Shown here: positions 26,871 to 36,187 of the stretch, piece by piece | Numbering within the stretch: the stretch's first letter is position 1 | Layout: each line of letters begins with the position of its first letter | Source of the DNA: Vibrio lentus | Lineage (GTDB): Bacteria > Pseudomonadota > Gammaproteobacteria > Enterobacterales > Vibrionaceae | Length of the DNA: 64,000 nt | NCBI RefSeq assembly: GCF_030409755.1 | Contig: NZ_JAUFQE010000002.1 | Span: forward strand, 310,001-374,000 | Direction of reading: 5' to 3' | Made by a program: the position numbers and the translations under genes | Notes under the pieces: generated by a model | Seen by the model: only the letters and a program-made list of their open reading frames with translations | Told to the model about the DNA's origin: nothing | Databases searched by the model: none

Positions 26871-28316
26871 ATGAACTGGTTGAGTCGATTAAAACCAAAC
26901 TCATTGGTCGCAAGAACATTGTTGCTGACCTTGTTAGCCGTTGTGATTGCTCAAGGTATCGCAACGTCTATTTGGTATAGCGAATCCAAACACAAAGAAC
27001 TGGAAGGGATTCGTTCTGCCTCTTCGAGCATGGCAAACATGTTTGCCTCAACGGTGACTTTCTTCCAATCTTTGCCCGTCAAGTATCGTCATATCGTATT
27101 AGATCAGATCCGCAATATGGGCGGTACGCGCTTCTTCGTTTCTTTCAATAAAGAGGCTTTGATCGTTGAACCGATCCCTGACACGCGCTTAAAAACCGCA
27201 TCGATAGAAGCGATAGAAAGTGTTTTAAGTAGCAAGCTCAATAAAGTCGAATCGGTGCGGGTAGATTTTTCTCGACCTGAACACCTTCGCTTGCTTAAAA
27301 ACGACATCTACTTAAGCGATCTCCCGCGATCGTGGGCGCATCACACCTTAACGTTAGAACCTCTTAATCCGCCAATTCTGGTTGTTCAAATAGAGCTAAC
27401 CAGTCATGAATGGGTGTACATTGCCGCACTGTTGCCAGCGCCATACGTGAAACTCGACGATACGATTCTTGGCAGAGAGCAGGTGATCTTCTTAGTTTCT
27501 TCAACGCTCATTTTACTGGTGTTGACTTACTTGATGATTCGTCGCCAAGTACGTCCTCTTAAAAAGTTGGCAAGAGCGGCTAATGAAATGAGCATGGATA
27601 TTCAGCAGCCCCAACTGAAAGAAGAGGGGGCGACTGAACTGGTCACGGCAACCAGAGCCTTTAACCGCATGCAGCAGCGGATTCGTCGTTATGTTGCCGA
27701 CCGAGAGCATTTGTTCTCTGCTATCTCTCATGACTTGAAGACACCAATCACCCGACTCAGGCTTCGTGCTGAGTTGTTGGAAAGCGAAGTAAAGAAAGAC
27801 AAATTCAACAAAGATCTTGATGAGCTTGAGATGATGGTGAAAGGTGCATTACAAGCAGTAAGAGACACCGACCTTCATGAAAACAATGCCATTATCGATC
27901 TCAACGAGATGATGCTCTCCGTGATTGAATTGCACAACCAATACCAAACTCAGGTCGAGTTTGAACCTGCTGTGGTTGAGCCTTTGGTAGCTAAACCTTT
28001 AGCGATTAAACGCGTGCTCACCAATCTTATCGACAATGCTGTGAAATATGGACAATCCGCCGAAGTCGATATCAGCAGTGATTCAGTGTGGGTCATTGTG
28101 ACGATTCAGGATCACGGCAAAGGTATCCCTGAAGACAAGTTAGAGTTGGTTTTTGAACCCTACTTTAGGCTGGCAACCGACGACCAAGGACACGGCTTAG
28201 GGCTCGGGATCTGCCGAAATATCCTGCACGGACACGGCGGAGATCTCATTATTCGCAACTCCTCTCAAGGTGGCTTAGAAGCTAAAGTCTATATACCAAG
28301 AGGCTTAGAAGTGTAA
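26871..28316 (+). CDS. Sensor histidine kinase paired with the GltR-like regulator
   Basis: The product has 481 residues. A first membrane helix (about 15-36) and a second (about 205-223) enclose a periplasmic domain of about 165 residues. A HAMP segment follows, then the dimerisation helix with the phosphorylated histidine H287 (SAISHDLKTPITRLRLR) and an HATPase domain with N, G1 and G2 boxes (LIDNAVKYG, DHGKGIP, GHGLGLGICRN). The periplasmic domain shows no recognised ligand fold by eye. In the Pseudomonas counterpart, the periplasmic domain of GtrS senses a sugar acid; that the ligand is the same here is not shown. Confidence 0.87.
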   Translation: MNWLSRLKPNSLVARTLLLTLLAVVIAQGIATSIWYSESKHKELEGIRSASSSMANMFASTVTFFQSLPVKYRHIVLDQIRNMGGTRFFVSFNKEALIVEPIPDTRLKTASIEAIESVLSSKLNKVESVRVDFSRPEHLRLLKNDIYLSDLPRSWAHHTLTLEPLNPPILVVQIELTSHEWVYIAALLPAPYVKLDDTILGREQVIFLVSSTLILLVLTYLMIRRQVRPLKKLARAANEMSMDIQQPQLKEEGATELVTATRAFNRMQQRIRRYVADREHLFSAISHDLKTPITRLRLRAELLESEVKKDKFNKDLDELEMMVKGALQAVRDTDLHENNAIIDLNEMMLSVIELHNQYQTQVEFEPAVVEPLVAKPLAIKRVLTNLIDNAVKYGQSAEVDISSDSVWVIVTIQDHGKGIPEDKLELVFEPYFRLATDDQGHGLGLGICRNILHGHGGDLIIRNSSQGGLEAKVYIPRGLEV

Positions 28317-28335
28317 TGTAACAATTGTGTTACAT
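28316..28335. promoter_or_regulatory. Perfect 8-bp inverted repeat between kinase and transporter genes
   Basis: ATGTAACA-ATTG-TGTTACAT starts on the last base of the kinase stop codon and ends about 91 bases before the SBP gene. There is no T-run, so it is more likely an operator than a terminator. It is a candidate binding site for the adjacent response regulator; the arms also resemble a TyrR-like box (TGTAAC-N6-GTTACA). A possible -10 (TATAAA) lies at 28360-28365 with no good -35, as expected for an activated promoter. Confidence 0.55.
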
Positions 28336-28426
28336 AGGGCTTACCTTTTGTTTCAATCTTATAAATCAGAATAAGTAGACTCTTTATTGAACCGGACGTC
28401 GAGTCCGCTAAACATGGAAGATTATA

Positions 28427-29674
28427 ATGAAAATCAATAAAACCCTACTTACTCTATCTCTTCTTGCTGCCTCAACATTTTCTCAAGCTGGTGAAGTGGA
28501 AGTGCTTCACTGGTGGACTGCCGGTGGTGAAGCGAAATCTGCTGCGGTACTGAAAGAGATGATTGAAGAACAAGGCCATACGTGGAAAGACTTTGCTGTT
28601 GCTGGTGGTGGCGGTGAAAGTGCGATGACTGTTTTGAAAACTCGAGCAGTGTCGGGCAATCCTCCATCTGCCGCGCAGATTAAAGGTCATGATATTCAGG
28701 AGTGGGGTGGTTTAGGTTTTCTAACGTCTCTCGATGCGACTGCTAAACAAGAACAATGGGATGAACTACTACCAGAGGTGGTTACTAAAGTGATGAAGTG
28801 GGATGGCGAATATGTGGCAGTTCCTGTCAACGTTCACCGTGTTAACTGGCTTTGGGCTAACCCTGTTGTTTTAGAAAAATCAGGCGTTACGGTTCCAACT
28901 ACGTTAGATGAGTTCTTTGTTGCTGCAGACAAGATTAAAGCGGCTGGTTTCATTCCATTGGCTCACGGTGGTCAACCTTGGCAAGACGCGACGGTATTCG
29001 AAGCCGTGGCACTTGATGTACTAGGCAGTGAAGACTACAACAAAGCGTTCGTTGATCTTGATATGGACGTGTTATCTGGCGACAAAATGGTGGAAGTGTT
29101 CACCAAGTTCAAAAAGATGCGTGATTACATCGACAGCAACTCTCCAGGTCGTGATTGGAACGTCGCAACTTCAATGGTTATCAATGGCGAAGCCGCGATG
29201 CAAATCATGGGTGACTGGGCGAAAGGTGAATTTACTGCGGCAGGCAAAGTACCGGGTAAAGATTACATCTGTGCGCCAGCACCGGGCACTGATGGCCAGT
29301 TCACTTTCAACATCGATAGCTTTGCGTTCTTTGAGTTAAGTGACAAAGAGAACCAAAAAGCGCAGCAAGACCTAGCGAAAACCATTCTTACCAAAGATTT
29401 CCAAGAAGTCTTCAACCTTAACAAGGGTTCTATCCCTGTACGTCTAGATATGGACATGTCTAAATTCGACCAATGTGCGTTGGATTCAATGGCTACCTTC
29501 AAAGCGAGTGCTGAATCGGGCGATCTTGTTCCGAGTATGGCTCACGGCCTAGCGACAACAAGCTACGCTCAAGGCGCTATCTATGACGTAGTGACCAACT
29601 TTTTCAACGAGAAAGATGCCGATCCTAAACAAGCGGCAGCTAAGTTAGCAAAAGCAGTGAAAGCGGCTATTTAA
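28427..29674 (+). CDS. gtsA: Sugar (glucose-type) ABC transporter substrate-binding protein
   Basis: The product has 415 residues with a signal peptide cut near STFSQA. It is a family 1 extracellular solute-binding protein. The segments [34 protein letters not shown] and [17 protein letters not shown] closely resemble the Pseudomonas glucose-binding protein GtsA. Two cysteines (in YICAPAPG and DQCALDS) may form the disulfide seen in that group. It binds sugar in the periplasm for the two permeases downstream. Glucose is the probable ligand by resemblance, not proven; mannose or related sugars are possible. Confidence 0.85.
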   Translation: MKINKTLLTLSLLAASTFSQAGEVEVLHWWTAGGEAKSAAVLKEMIEEQGHTWKDFAVAGGGGESAMTVLKTRAVSGNPPSAAQIKGHDIQEWGGLGFLTSLDATAKQEQWDELLPEVVTKVMKWDGEYVAVPVNVHRVNWLWANPVVLEKSGVTVPTTLDEFFVAADKIKAAGFIPLAHGGQPWQDATVFEAVALDVLGSEDYNKAFVDLDMDVLSGDKMVEVFTKFKKMRDYIDSNSPGRDWNVATSMVINGEAAMQIMGDWAKGEFTAAGKVPGKDYICAPAPGTDGQFTFNIDSFAFFELSDKENQKAQQDLAKTILTKDFQEVFNLNKGSIPVRLDMDMSKFDQCALDSMATFKASAESGDLVPSMAHGLATTSYAQGAIYDVVTNFFNEKDADPKQAAAKLAKAVKAAI

Positions 29675-29692
29675 TCTAACTTGATAAGTGAC

Positions 29693-29765
29693 ACACAACG
29701 CACGTGAGTGACGGGTTGTGTTGCTTTATCGAACCCCCAGGGTGGGTAGGCTCGTAGGGAGCCTA
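29693..29765 (+). promoter_or_regulatory. Intercistronic stem-loops after the substrate-binding protein gene
   Basis: Two hairpins fill the 181-base gap: ACACAAC / GTTGTGT (29693-29721) and TAGGCTC / GAGCCTA (29747-29765). Neither has a strong T-run. Such structures often protect the mRNA of the binding protein and lower expression of the permease genes. Confidence 0.5.
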
Positions 29766-29855
29766 TCTACTCTTCACTCCCAATTCTGATATGCGTGATG
29801 CTGATGTGGTGCCGAAAGGTAAGCCATTGGCTCGATTGTGCAACAAGGATAAGTT

Positions 29856-30794
29856 ATGGAGCATGTTTTGACTGAGTCGACTCCAAAACCCACAAGGAGC
29901 CAGCCTGCACCGAAACCGAGTTTTGCTGACAGGTTGCAACATTGGTTACCTAAAATAGTACTGGCGCCCACCGCGTTAGTGACCGTGGTGTGTATCTACG
30001 GCTATATATTCTGGACGGCAGCGCTGTCGTTCACCAACTCTCGATTTTTGCCGAGCTTTAACTTCGTTGGTTTAACCCAATATGAAAAGCTGATGGATAA
30101 CGACCGCTGGATCACCTCAATCACCAACCTCGGTTTGTTTGGTTTTCTATTCATGGCGATTGCTATTTTGTTAGGTGTTGGTTTGGCTGTGTTGCTTGAC
30201 CAAAATATCCGCCAAGAAGGCGCGATTCGTACTATCTATCTTTACCCAATGGCGTTGTCATTCATTGTGACGGGTACGGCGTGGAAATGGATTCTTAACC
30301 CGGGTCTTGGCATTGAAAAGCTGATGCAAGACTGGGGCTTTACTGACTTCAAATTCGATTGGCTCGTCGACTCCGAAATGTCGGTCTATACCTTGGTTAT
30401 CGCAGCACTTTGGCAGTCTTCTGGATTCGTGATGGCGATGTTCTTAGCGGGTCTTCGCGGCATCGATTCTTCAATCATCAAAGCGGCGCAAATCGATGGG
30501 GCAAGCTTACCTACCATCTATCTCAAAATCATTTTACCTTGCTTGCGCCCTGTGGTTTTCAGTGCGGTGATCATTACGTCGCACATTGCGATTAAGAGCT
30601 TCGACCTTGTGACCGCAATGACGGCTGGTGGCCCCGGTTATTCATCGGATCTTCCTGCACTATTCATGTATGCACACTCCTTTACTCGCGGTCAAATCGG
30701 CCTTGGTGCTGCCAGCGCCATGATGATGCTTGCCGGTATTTTAGCGATTCTCGTGCCTTATCTTTACTCTGAACTTAGGGAGAAAAAGTCATGA
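29856..30794 (+). CDS. gtsB: Sugar ABC transporter permease, GtsB-like
   Basis: The product has 312 residues with six membrane helices after a 35-residue proline-rich cytoplasmic N-terminus. The coupling EAA-type motif is AAQIDGASLPTIYLKIILPC. It is one of the two membrane subunits of the MalF/MalG-type importer. It overlaps the next permease gene by four bases. A ribosome site (AAGGATAAGTT) precedes the ATG. Confidence 0.87.
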   Translation: MEHVLTESTPKPTRSQPAPKPSFADRLQHWLPKIVLAPTALVTVVCIYGYIFWTAALSFTNSRFLPSFNFVGLTQYEKLMDNDRWITSITNLGLFGFLFMAIAILLGVGLAVLLDQNIRQEGAIRTIYLYPMALSFIVTGTAWKWILNPGLGIEKLMQDWGFTDFKFDWLVDSEMSVYTLVIAALWQSSGFVMAMFLAGLRGIDSSIIKAAQIDGASLPTIYLKIILPCLRPVVFSAVIITSHIAIKSFDLVTAMTAGGPGYSSDLPALFMYAHSFTRGQIGLGAASAMMMLAGILAILVPYLYSELREKKS

Positions 30795-31648
30795 TGAATA
30801 ATATCAATTTTGCTCGAATCTTTATTTATTCAGCACTGCTTTTCTTCTGTTTAGTGTACCTAATGCCATTGTTCGTGATGGCGCTGACCTCATTCAAAAC
30901 TCTGCCTGACATCAAGGCGGGTAACTTGATGAGCTTACCGAAAGAGTGGGTGTTTGATGCTTGGTATAAAGCGTGGGACACCGCTTGTACGGGCGTGAAA
31001 TGTGAAGGCATCAAAGGCTACTTCTGGAACTCGTTTCAAATGGTGATTCCTGCGGTTGCGATTTCAACATTGCTCGGTGCATTCAATGGCTATGTCGTGA
31101 CGAAATGGCAATTTAGAGGTTCAAACCTGTTCTTTAGCTTGTTGTTGTTTGGTTGCTTCATCCCATTTCAAGTGGTGTTGTTACCAATGGCAACCATGCT
31201 CGGCAAGATGGGGCTAGCGAACACAACTATCGGCTTGGTGATTGTGCACGTTATCTACGGCATGGCGTTTACCACTCTGTTTTTCCGTAACTTCTACATC
31301 TCGATTCCTGATGAATTGATCAAAGCGGCAAAACTTGATGGTGCAGGTTTCTTTACCATCTTCTTCAAGATTTTATTACCGATCTCAACGCCAATTATCA
31401 TGGTGACGGTGATCTGGCAGTTCACTGCAATCTGGAATGACTTCTTGTTCGGAGTGGTTTATTCCGGCTCAGAGACTCAGCCGATCACCGTGGCATTAAA
31501 CAACCTAGTTAACACCAGCACTGGCGTTAAAGAATACAACGTCGACATGGCTGCCGCGATCATCGCCGCACTGCCAACGCTGTTGGTGTATGTCTTCGCA
31601 GGAAAATATTTTGTTCGTGGCCTAACGGCAGGATCAGTAAAAGGATAA
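30791..31648 (+). CDS. gtsC: Sugar ABC transporter permease, GtsC-like
   Basis: The product has 285 residues and six membrane helices. The EAA-type motif is AAKLDGAGFFTIFFKILLPI, and the MalG-type C-terminal end FVRGLTAGSVKG is present. It pairs with the preceding permease to form the channel. It starts inside the end of gtsB (ATGA overlap) and is followed six bases later by the ATPase gene. Confidence 0.87.
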   Translation: MMNNINFARIFIYSALLFFCLVYLMPLFVMALTSFKTLPDIKAGNLMSLPKEWVFDAWYKAWDTACTGVKCEGIKGYFWNSFQMVIPAVAISTLLGAFNGYVVTKWQFRGSNLFFSLLLFGCFIPFQVVLLPMATMLGKMGLANTTIGLVIVHVIYGMAFTTLFFRNFYISIPDELIKAAKLDGAGFFTIFFKILLPISTPIIMVTVIWQFTAIWNDFLFGVVYSGSETQPITVALNNLVNTSTGVKEYNVDMAAAIIAALPTLLVYVFAGKYFVRGLTAGSVKG

Positions 31649-31654
31649 TTACCC

Positions 31655-32767
31655 ATGGCAACATTAGATTTAAAACAGATCCGTAAAACCTATCGAAACG
31701 CGGACAACGAAACGTTAAAGGGCATCGACATTAGTATCGATTCGGGGGAATTTTTGATACTTGTCGGCCCTTCGGGGTGTGGAAAATCCACCCTAATGAA
31801 CACCATCGCTGGGCTCGAAAATATTAGCTCGGGTGAAATCGTGATTGATGGTGTCGATGTGGCGCAGGTTGAACCTAAAGATCGCGATATTGCGATGGTA
31901 TTCCAGTCGTACGCGCTTTACCCAAACATGACGGTACGTGGCAATATCGCTTTCGGTCTGAAGATCCGCAAGATGCCGCAGCAAGAGATCGATGCTGAGG
32001 TTAATCGAGTGGCAGAAATGTTGCAAATTGAACAATTGCTGGAGCGTAAACCGTCGCAGCTTTCTGGTGGTCAGCGTCAACGTGTCGCGATGGGCCGTGC
32101 TCTAGCTCGTCGTCCTAAGCTGTATCTGTTTGATGAGCCGCTTTCTAACTTGGATGCCAAGCTACGTGTTGAAATGCGCCACCAGATTAAACGTCTCCAC
32201 CAGAAGCTGAATACCACAATTGTTTATGTAACCCATGATCAGATCGAAGCAATGACGCTCGCTGATCGCATCGCAGTAATGAAAGACGGTGAACTGCAGC
32301 AGTTAGGTACACCACAAGAGATCTACACCAAGCCAAATAATATGTTCGTGGCGGGTTTTATGGGCTCACCATCAATGAACTTCATTAAAACCATGGTGGA
32401 CTTGGATGAGGAACAGAATCCGATCATCAAAGTAACTGGCACGGCGGAGCAAGAACACCACATTCGATTGCCACAGAGTATGCGCGATCAAGATGGCAAG
32501 GAATTGGTCATTGGGTTGCGTCCTGAACACATTACTGAGCAAGAAGGTGATGATATGTCGGCAACTACAAAGCTAGACCTGCAATTGGAAGTGTTGGAGC
32601 CAACAGGGCCAGATACTATTGCGATGGTCAAAGTGAACGATCAAGAAGTCGCGTGTCGTTTATCGCCAGAATTTGAAGTGTCGGTTGGGCAAATGGCACC
32701 GCTTCATTTTGACTTATCAAAGGCAGTATTCTTCGATGCTCAAACTGAAGCGAGAATCGACTTTTAA
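31655..32767 (+). CDS. gtsD: Sugar ABC transporter ATP-binding protein, MalK/UgpC type
   Basis: The product has 370 residues. The Walker A motif (GPSGCGKSTLMN), Q-loop (MVFQSYALYPNMTV), signature (LSGGQRQRVAMGRALA), Walker B (LYLFDEPLSNLD) and switch histidine (YVTHDQIEAMTLAD) are all present. A C-terminal TOBE/OB regulatory region (about 235-370) follows. It drives the GtsBC permeases. It is the last gene of the sugar operon, with a hairpin at 32824. Confidence 0.9.
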   Translation: MATLDLKQIRKTYRNADNETLKGIDISIDSGEFLILVGPSGCGKSTLMNTIAGLENISSGEIVIDGVDVAQVEPKDRDIAMVFQSYALYPNMTVRGNIAFGLKIRKMPQQEIDAEVNRVAEMLQIEQLLERKPSQLSGGQRQRVAMGRALARRPKLYLFDEPLSNLDAKLRVEMRHQIKRLHQKLNTTIVYVTHDQIEAMTLADRIAVMKDGELQQLGTPQEIYTKPNNMFVAGFMGSPSMNFIKTMVDLDEEQNPIIKVTGTAEQEHHIRLPQSMRDQDGKELVIGLRPEHITEQEGDDMSATTKLDLQLEVLEPTGPDTIAMVKVNDQEVACRLSPEFEVSVGQMAPLHFDLSKAVFFDAQTEARIDF

Positions 32768-32823
32768 CTTCTAACGTCTAGTTGCTGAGTTAGTTTAACA
32801 ATCAAAGTTCATGTCTAAATCAA

Positions 32824-32869
32824 AGGCAGTATCACCAACTAGTAATAAGTAATGTGATGCTGCCTGTTT
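32824..32869 (+). terminator. Probable terminator of the sugar transporter operon
   Basis: AGGCAGTATCAC / GTGATGCTGCCT forms a 12-bp stem with one wobble and an 18-base loop, followed by GTTTCGTT. The T-run is weak. Confidence 0.55.
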
Positions 32870-32946
32870 CGTTGTCTATACTTGCTTTTTATCCCTTATA
32901 AAAACAGAGGGATAAACGATATATATGCTTCTACTGCAATAATATC

Positions 32947-32974
32947 TTGATTTAGTATCCCTTAGCTCTATAAA
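32947..32974 (+). promoter_or_regulatory. Sigma-70 promoter of the hflX-like gene
   Basis: TTGATT and TATAAA are separated by 16 bases, with a start near 32981. Downstream, the dyad TGCACC-TT-GGTGCA (33025-33038) lies in the leader just ahead of the ATG at 33054 and could be an operator or a translation-limiting hairpin. Confidence 0.6.
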
Positions 32975-33053
32975 GCTGACGTAGAAACGCGTAGGATCAC
33001 ACTACTTTAGACCAAAAACTAGGTTGCACCTTGGTGCATAAACAGAAGAATAC

Positions 33054-34421
33054 ATGAAACTAACAGCAAAACCAGCGGCGAATAACGCTTTACTTATTTC
33101 TATTACGACACCGGATTTTAAAGGTGACGAAGCAAAAGAGTCTCTTGCCGAACTTGCTCGCTTAGTGACAACCCTAGGGTTTAAAGTCGTCGGTACACAA
33201 TCGCAACACCACAGTTCATCTCAAAGACAGAATGTGTTGGGTGCGGGTAAGCTTGCCGAAATTGCACATCTAACTGGTTACCAAGGCTCTATTGAAGAAG
33301 CTGAAGATGAAGACTTTCTTGATGAGTCGGGTTTGTTTGATTCTGAAATCGATGAGCTAGATTTTGATGATCTTCCAACGGGCAACTTCCAATACGGTGC
33401 TGCTGATGTTGTGGTATTTGACTGTGATTTAAGTCCATCTCAAATGCGTACTGTTGAGGCGAGTTTGGGGGTGGAAGTATTTGACCGTACTGGCATCATC
33501 ATCGAAATCTTTAGCCGCCACGCTCGTACTCGTACTGCTCGTCTGCAAGTTGATATCGCTCGTCTAAACTACTTAGTGCCACGACTTCGTGAAACGGCTG
33601 AGGGTGATAAAGAGCGTCAAATGGGTCAGGGCGCCGGTGAAACTTCACTTGAGCTAGACCGTCGTAACGTACGTGACCAAATTGCTGCGCTTAAGCGTGA
33701 GCTAGTAAGCGTACAAGATGAAATGAAGACCCGACGCACAAGGCGCGCGGAGCTTTTCACTGTTGCTTTAGTTGGCTACACCAATGCCGGTAAATCTTCG
33801 ATGATGCGTGCAATGACCGCAACCGAAGTGGTCGGTGAAGATAAACTGTTCGCAACGCTAGACACTACGGTTCGTGCGCTTCAGCCAATCACTCAACCGC
33901 GTATTCTGGTTTCAGATACGGTGGGTTTCATCAAGAAATTGCCACACGATCTGGTTGCTTCGTTCCACTCAACGCTAGCAGAAGCGCACGATGCTTCATT
34001 GCTACTTTATGTCGTTGATGCTTCTGACGTTTCATTCCGCGCACAACTTGATGTGGTACACGACGTATTAGCTCAAGTGGGTGTAGAAGGCAGCGAAAAA
34101 CTATTAGTTCTGAATAAGTGCGATAGATTGACTGAAGAGCAGCAATTAGAGCTGATCGAAGAATTTCCAGATGCGATGCTGACGTCGACTCGAGATCCGC
34201 TGGATATTACGAAACTGCACAAGTACATCGTTGGTGTTGCAGAAGAGGGCATGATTGAAGAAGAGATCACGATTCCTTATTCTGGCCAAGGCATCATCGG
34301 TGAGATTCGCTCAAACATGAGTGTGGTTAAAGAAGAGTACGACTACGAGTGTATTAAGTTGACCGTTCGCTCTAGTGAAATTGACTTAGCTCGACTGAAA
34401 AAGCGTATGCAGAAATCTTAA
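33054..34421 (+). CDS. HflX-family ribosome-associated GTPase with acidic insertion
   Basis: The product has 455 residues. An N-terminal HflX domain and helical linker (ARTRTARLQVDIARLNYLVP) precede the GTPase domain with G1 GYTNAGKSS (about 244), G3 DTVGF and G4 NKCD. Residues about 81-108 form an unusually acidic insertion (EEAEDEDFLDESGLFDSEID onward) not found in typical HflX. The gene stands alone rather than in the hfq-hflX operon, so it is probably a second, divergent HflX-type protein. HflX splits stalled 70S ribosomes in stress; the role of this form is not known. Confidence 0.85.
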   Translation: MKLTAKPAANNALLISITTPDFKGDEAKESLAELARLVTTLGFKVVGTQSQHHSSSQRQNVLGAGKLAEIAHLTGYQGSIEEAEDEDFLDESGLFDSEIDELDFDDLPTGNFQYGAADVVVFDCDLSPSQMRTVEASLGVEVFDRTGIIIEIFSRHARTRTARLQVDIARLNYLVPRLRETAEGDKERQMGQGAGETSLELDRRNVRDQIAALKRELVSVQDEMKTRRTRRAELFTVALVGYTNAGKSSMMRAMTATEVVGEDKLFATLDTTVRALQPITQPRILVSDTVGFIKKLPHDLVASFHSTLAEAHDASLLLYVVDASDVSFRAQLDVVHDVLAQVGVEGSEKLLVLNKCDRLTEEQQLELIEEFPDAMLTSTRDPLDITKLHKYIVGVAEEGMIEEEITIPYSGQGIIGEIRSNMSVVKEEYDYECIKLTVRSSEIDLARLKKRMQKS

Positions 34422-34454
34422 TCACTTAGCTAGTTTAAGAAGAATAACCAAAAG

Positions 34455-34484
34455 AAAAGCGACCCGTTAAGGTCGCTTTTTTTT
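34455..34484. terminator. Bidirectional terminator between the hflX-like gene and pfaD
   Basis: AAAAGCGACC / GGTCGCTTTT, a 10-bp stem with a 6-base loop, is followed by eight T on the plus strand. In the minus direction the stem is followed by TTTTCTTTT. It closes both the hflX-like gene and the pfa operon. Confidence 0.9.
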
Positions 34485-34519
34485 GTTCGTTGAGCTTAAT
34501 TAACGCTGTATTGAAATGC

Positions 34520-36157
34520 CTAGGCCATTCTTTGCGTTGGCTTCCAGCGTGCTAGTTCCGGATCAAGCTTGATACCTTGCGAAGTCAGCAGGTTAACACG
34601 AGCCAAGTAGGCTGCGCCGTGCATTAGGTGTTTTGCTAGGTCGACTGCATTACGCTGCTGGTAATCGTCTAAGTAGCTGTCTTTCGCCCATGCGTTGAAT
34701 GCGCCAAGTGCAGGACCTGCCCATACTTGGTAATCCATTTCACGACCTTGTTCGCCGGTGTTTGACCAACGGCTAGAAAGACCCAAGTACCAACGGAAAA
34801 TCAACGCCATCTTACGCTTCGGGTTGCCTTCCGCTCGTTCGATCTGTTTAGGATCGCGCTCGTTAAAGTGAGCCACAGTCCCTGCCCAAATATCATCCAG
34901 TGTTGAACGGAAGACTTGCTTCTCAAGTTTCAGACGCTCTTCTACTGGAATCGCTTCAATTGAATCGTAGCGAGTGTAAAGTTCGTACAGTTTGTTTGCA
35001 CGCATTGGGAACAAGGTACCACGCTTAACCACTTGCAGTTTCACGCCCATTTCGAACATGTCGGCCGCCGGAGCCATAGTCACGTCAGCCATTTCAGTTG
35101 TCGATAGCAGCTTACGTGTGTGTTCGCTCGCGCCAGCCTCAACACACGCTTGGTTGATTGAACCAGTAACAATGTAAGCAGCACCCATGTTAAACGTCGC
35201 TAGAGCAGCGTCAGGCGTGCCTACGCCACCACCACAGCCAACACGCAGCGGTGTTTTGAACTGGTACTGTGCTTGGATTTGCTCTTTCAGTGCAAGAATC
35301 GTTGGTAGTAGGGTAACCAGTGGACGATTGTCGGTGTGACCACCAGAATCGGCTTCTGCAGTAATGTCATCAGCCATAGGAACCAGCTGTGCCAGTTCCA
35401 TCTGTTCTGCTGTGATTCGACCTTCATCAACCAAAGCTTGCAGCATTTTCACCGGAGCAGGTTGCATGAACTTACTTGCAACTTCAGTACGGCTTACCTT
35501 AGCAATAACCTTATTACTAATCTGAATCTCACCTTGTGCATCGCGGCTAAGGCCAGCTGCACGGTAGTGAACGATTTGCGGTGTTAAACCTAAGAAGGCA
35601 GAAGCCTCAACGGTTTTCACTTTGTGCTTCAAAAACAGCTCAACACTGCCGCGCTCTAGAGCGGGTTCGCTTGGGCTGTGAATCAGGTTAAACGCGTAAG
35701 GACCGTTTGGTAGTGCTGCTTGGATACGATTAATCGCTTGCTCAACACGAGACGGGATTAAACCCGCCGCGCCAAATGAACAAAGAATGCCAGCTTGGCC
35801 AAGCGCAATCACCAACTCTTCAGATGAAATGCCGTTTGCCATTGCGCCCGCATAGTAAGCGTATTTCACGCCATGACAGCGACGAAAATCTTCGTCGCCT
35901 AGGCTTTGTGTACCAAGAGCTGGGGCAAATGCGCTAACAGGTTGGTTGTTCGCTGAACTTGCTGAATCGCCCGATGCAATCTCAGCTTGTTGGCTTACGC
36001 CTAAGCCTTTTTCTGGGTGGTTCACGATGTAACAAGCAAGGCTTAAGTCTTTTAATATTGTCGACATTGCCGCGTTATCAAAGCGAGTTGTGCTCTCTTC
36101 GATCTGCCAAGGCCACGGAGATAGCTTTTCGTTATTGATTGTAGTTTGAGTTGTCAT
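34520..36157 (-). CDS. pfaD: PUFA synthase enoyl reductase PfaD
   Basis: The product has 545 residues, an FMN-dependent TIM-barrel protein of the nitropropane dioxygenase type. Flavin-binding glycines are visible in RVGCGGGVGTPDAALATF, and the N-terminal SLACYIVNHPEKG segment is typical of PfaD. It acts as the trans enoyl reductase of the PfaABC megasynthase. It is the last gene of the pfaABCD operon, 30 bases past pfaC, and ends at a strong bidirectional terminator. Confidence 0.95.
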   Translation of the reverse strand: MTTQTTINNEKLSPWPWQIEESTTRFDNAAMSTILKDLSLACYIVNHPEKGLGVSQQAEIASGDSASSANNQPVSAFAPALGTQSLGDEDFRRCHGVKYAYYAGAMANGISSEELVIALGQAGILCSFGAAGLIPSRVEQAINRIQAALPNGPYAFNLIHSPSEPALERGSVELFLKHKVKTVEASAFLGLTPQIVHYRAAGLSRDAQGEIQISNKVIAKVSRTEVASKFMQPAPVKMLQALVDEGRITAEQMELAQLVPMADDITAEADSGGHTDNRPLVTLLPTILALKEQIQAQYQFKTPLRVGCGGGVGTPDAALATFNMGAAYIVTGSINQACVEAGASEHTRKLLSTTEMADVTMAPAADMFEMGVKLQVVKRGTLFPMRANKLYELYTRYDSIEAIPVEERLKLEKQVFRSTLDDIWAGTVAHFNERDPKQIERAEGNPKRKMALIFRWYLGLSSRWSNTGEQGREMDYQVWAGPALGAFNAWAKDSYLDDYQQRNAVDLAKHLMHGAAYLARVNLLTSQGIKLDPELARWKPTQRMA

Positions 36158-36187
36158 AATTATTTCTTTCCTAGTCCCGTGTCAGGC

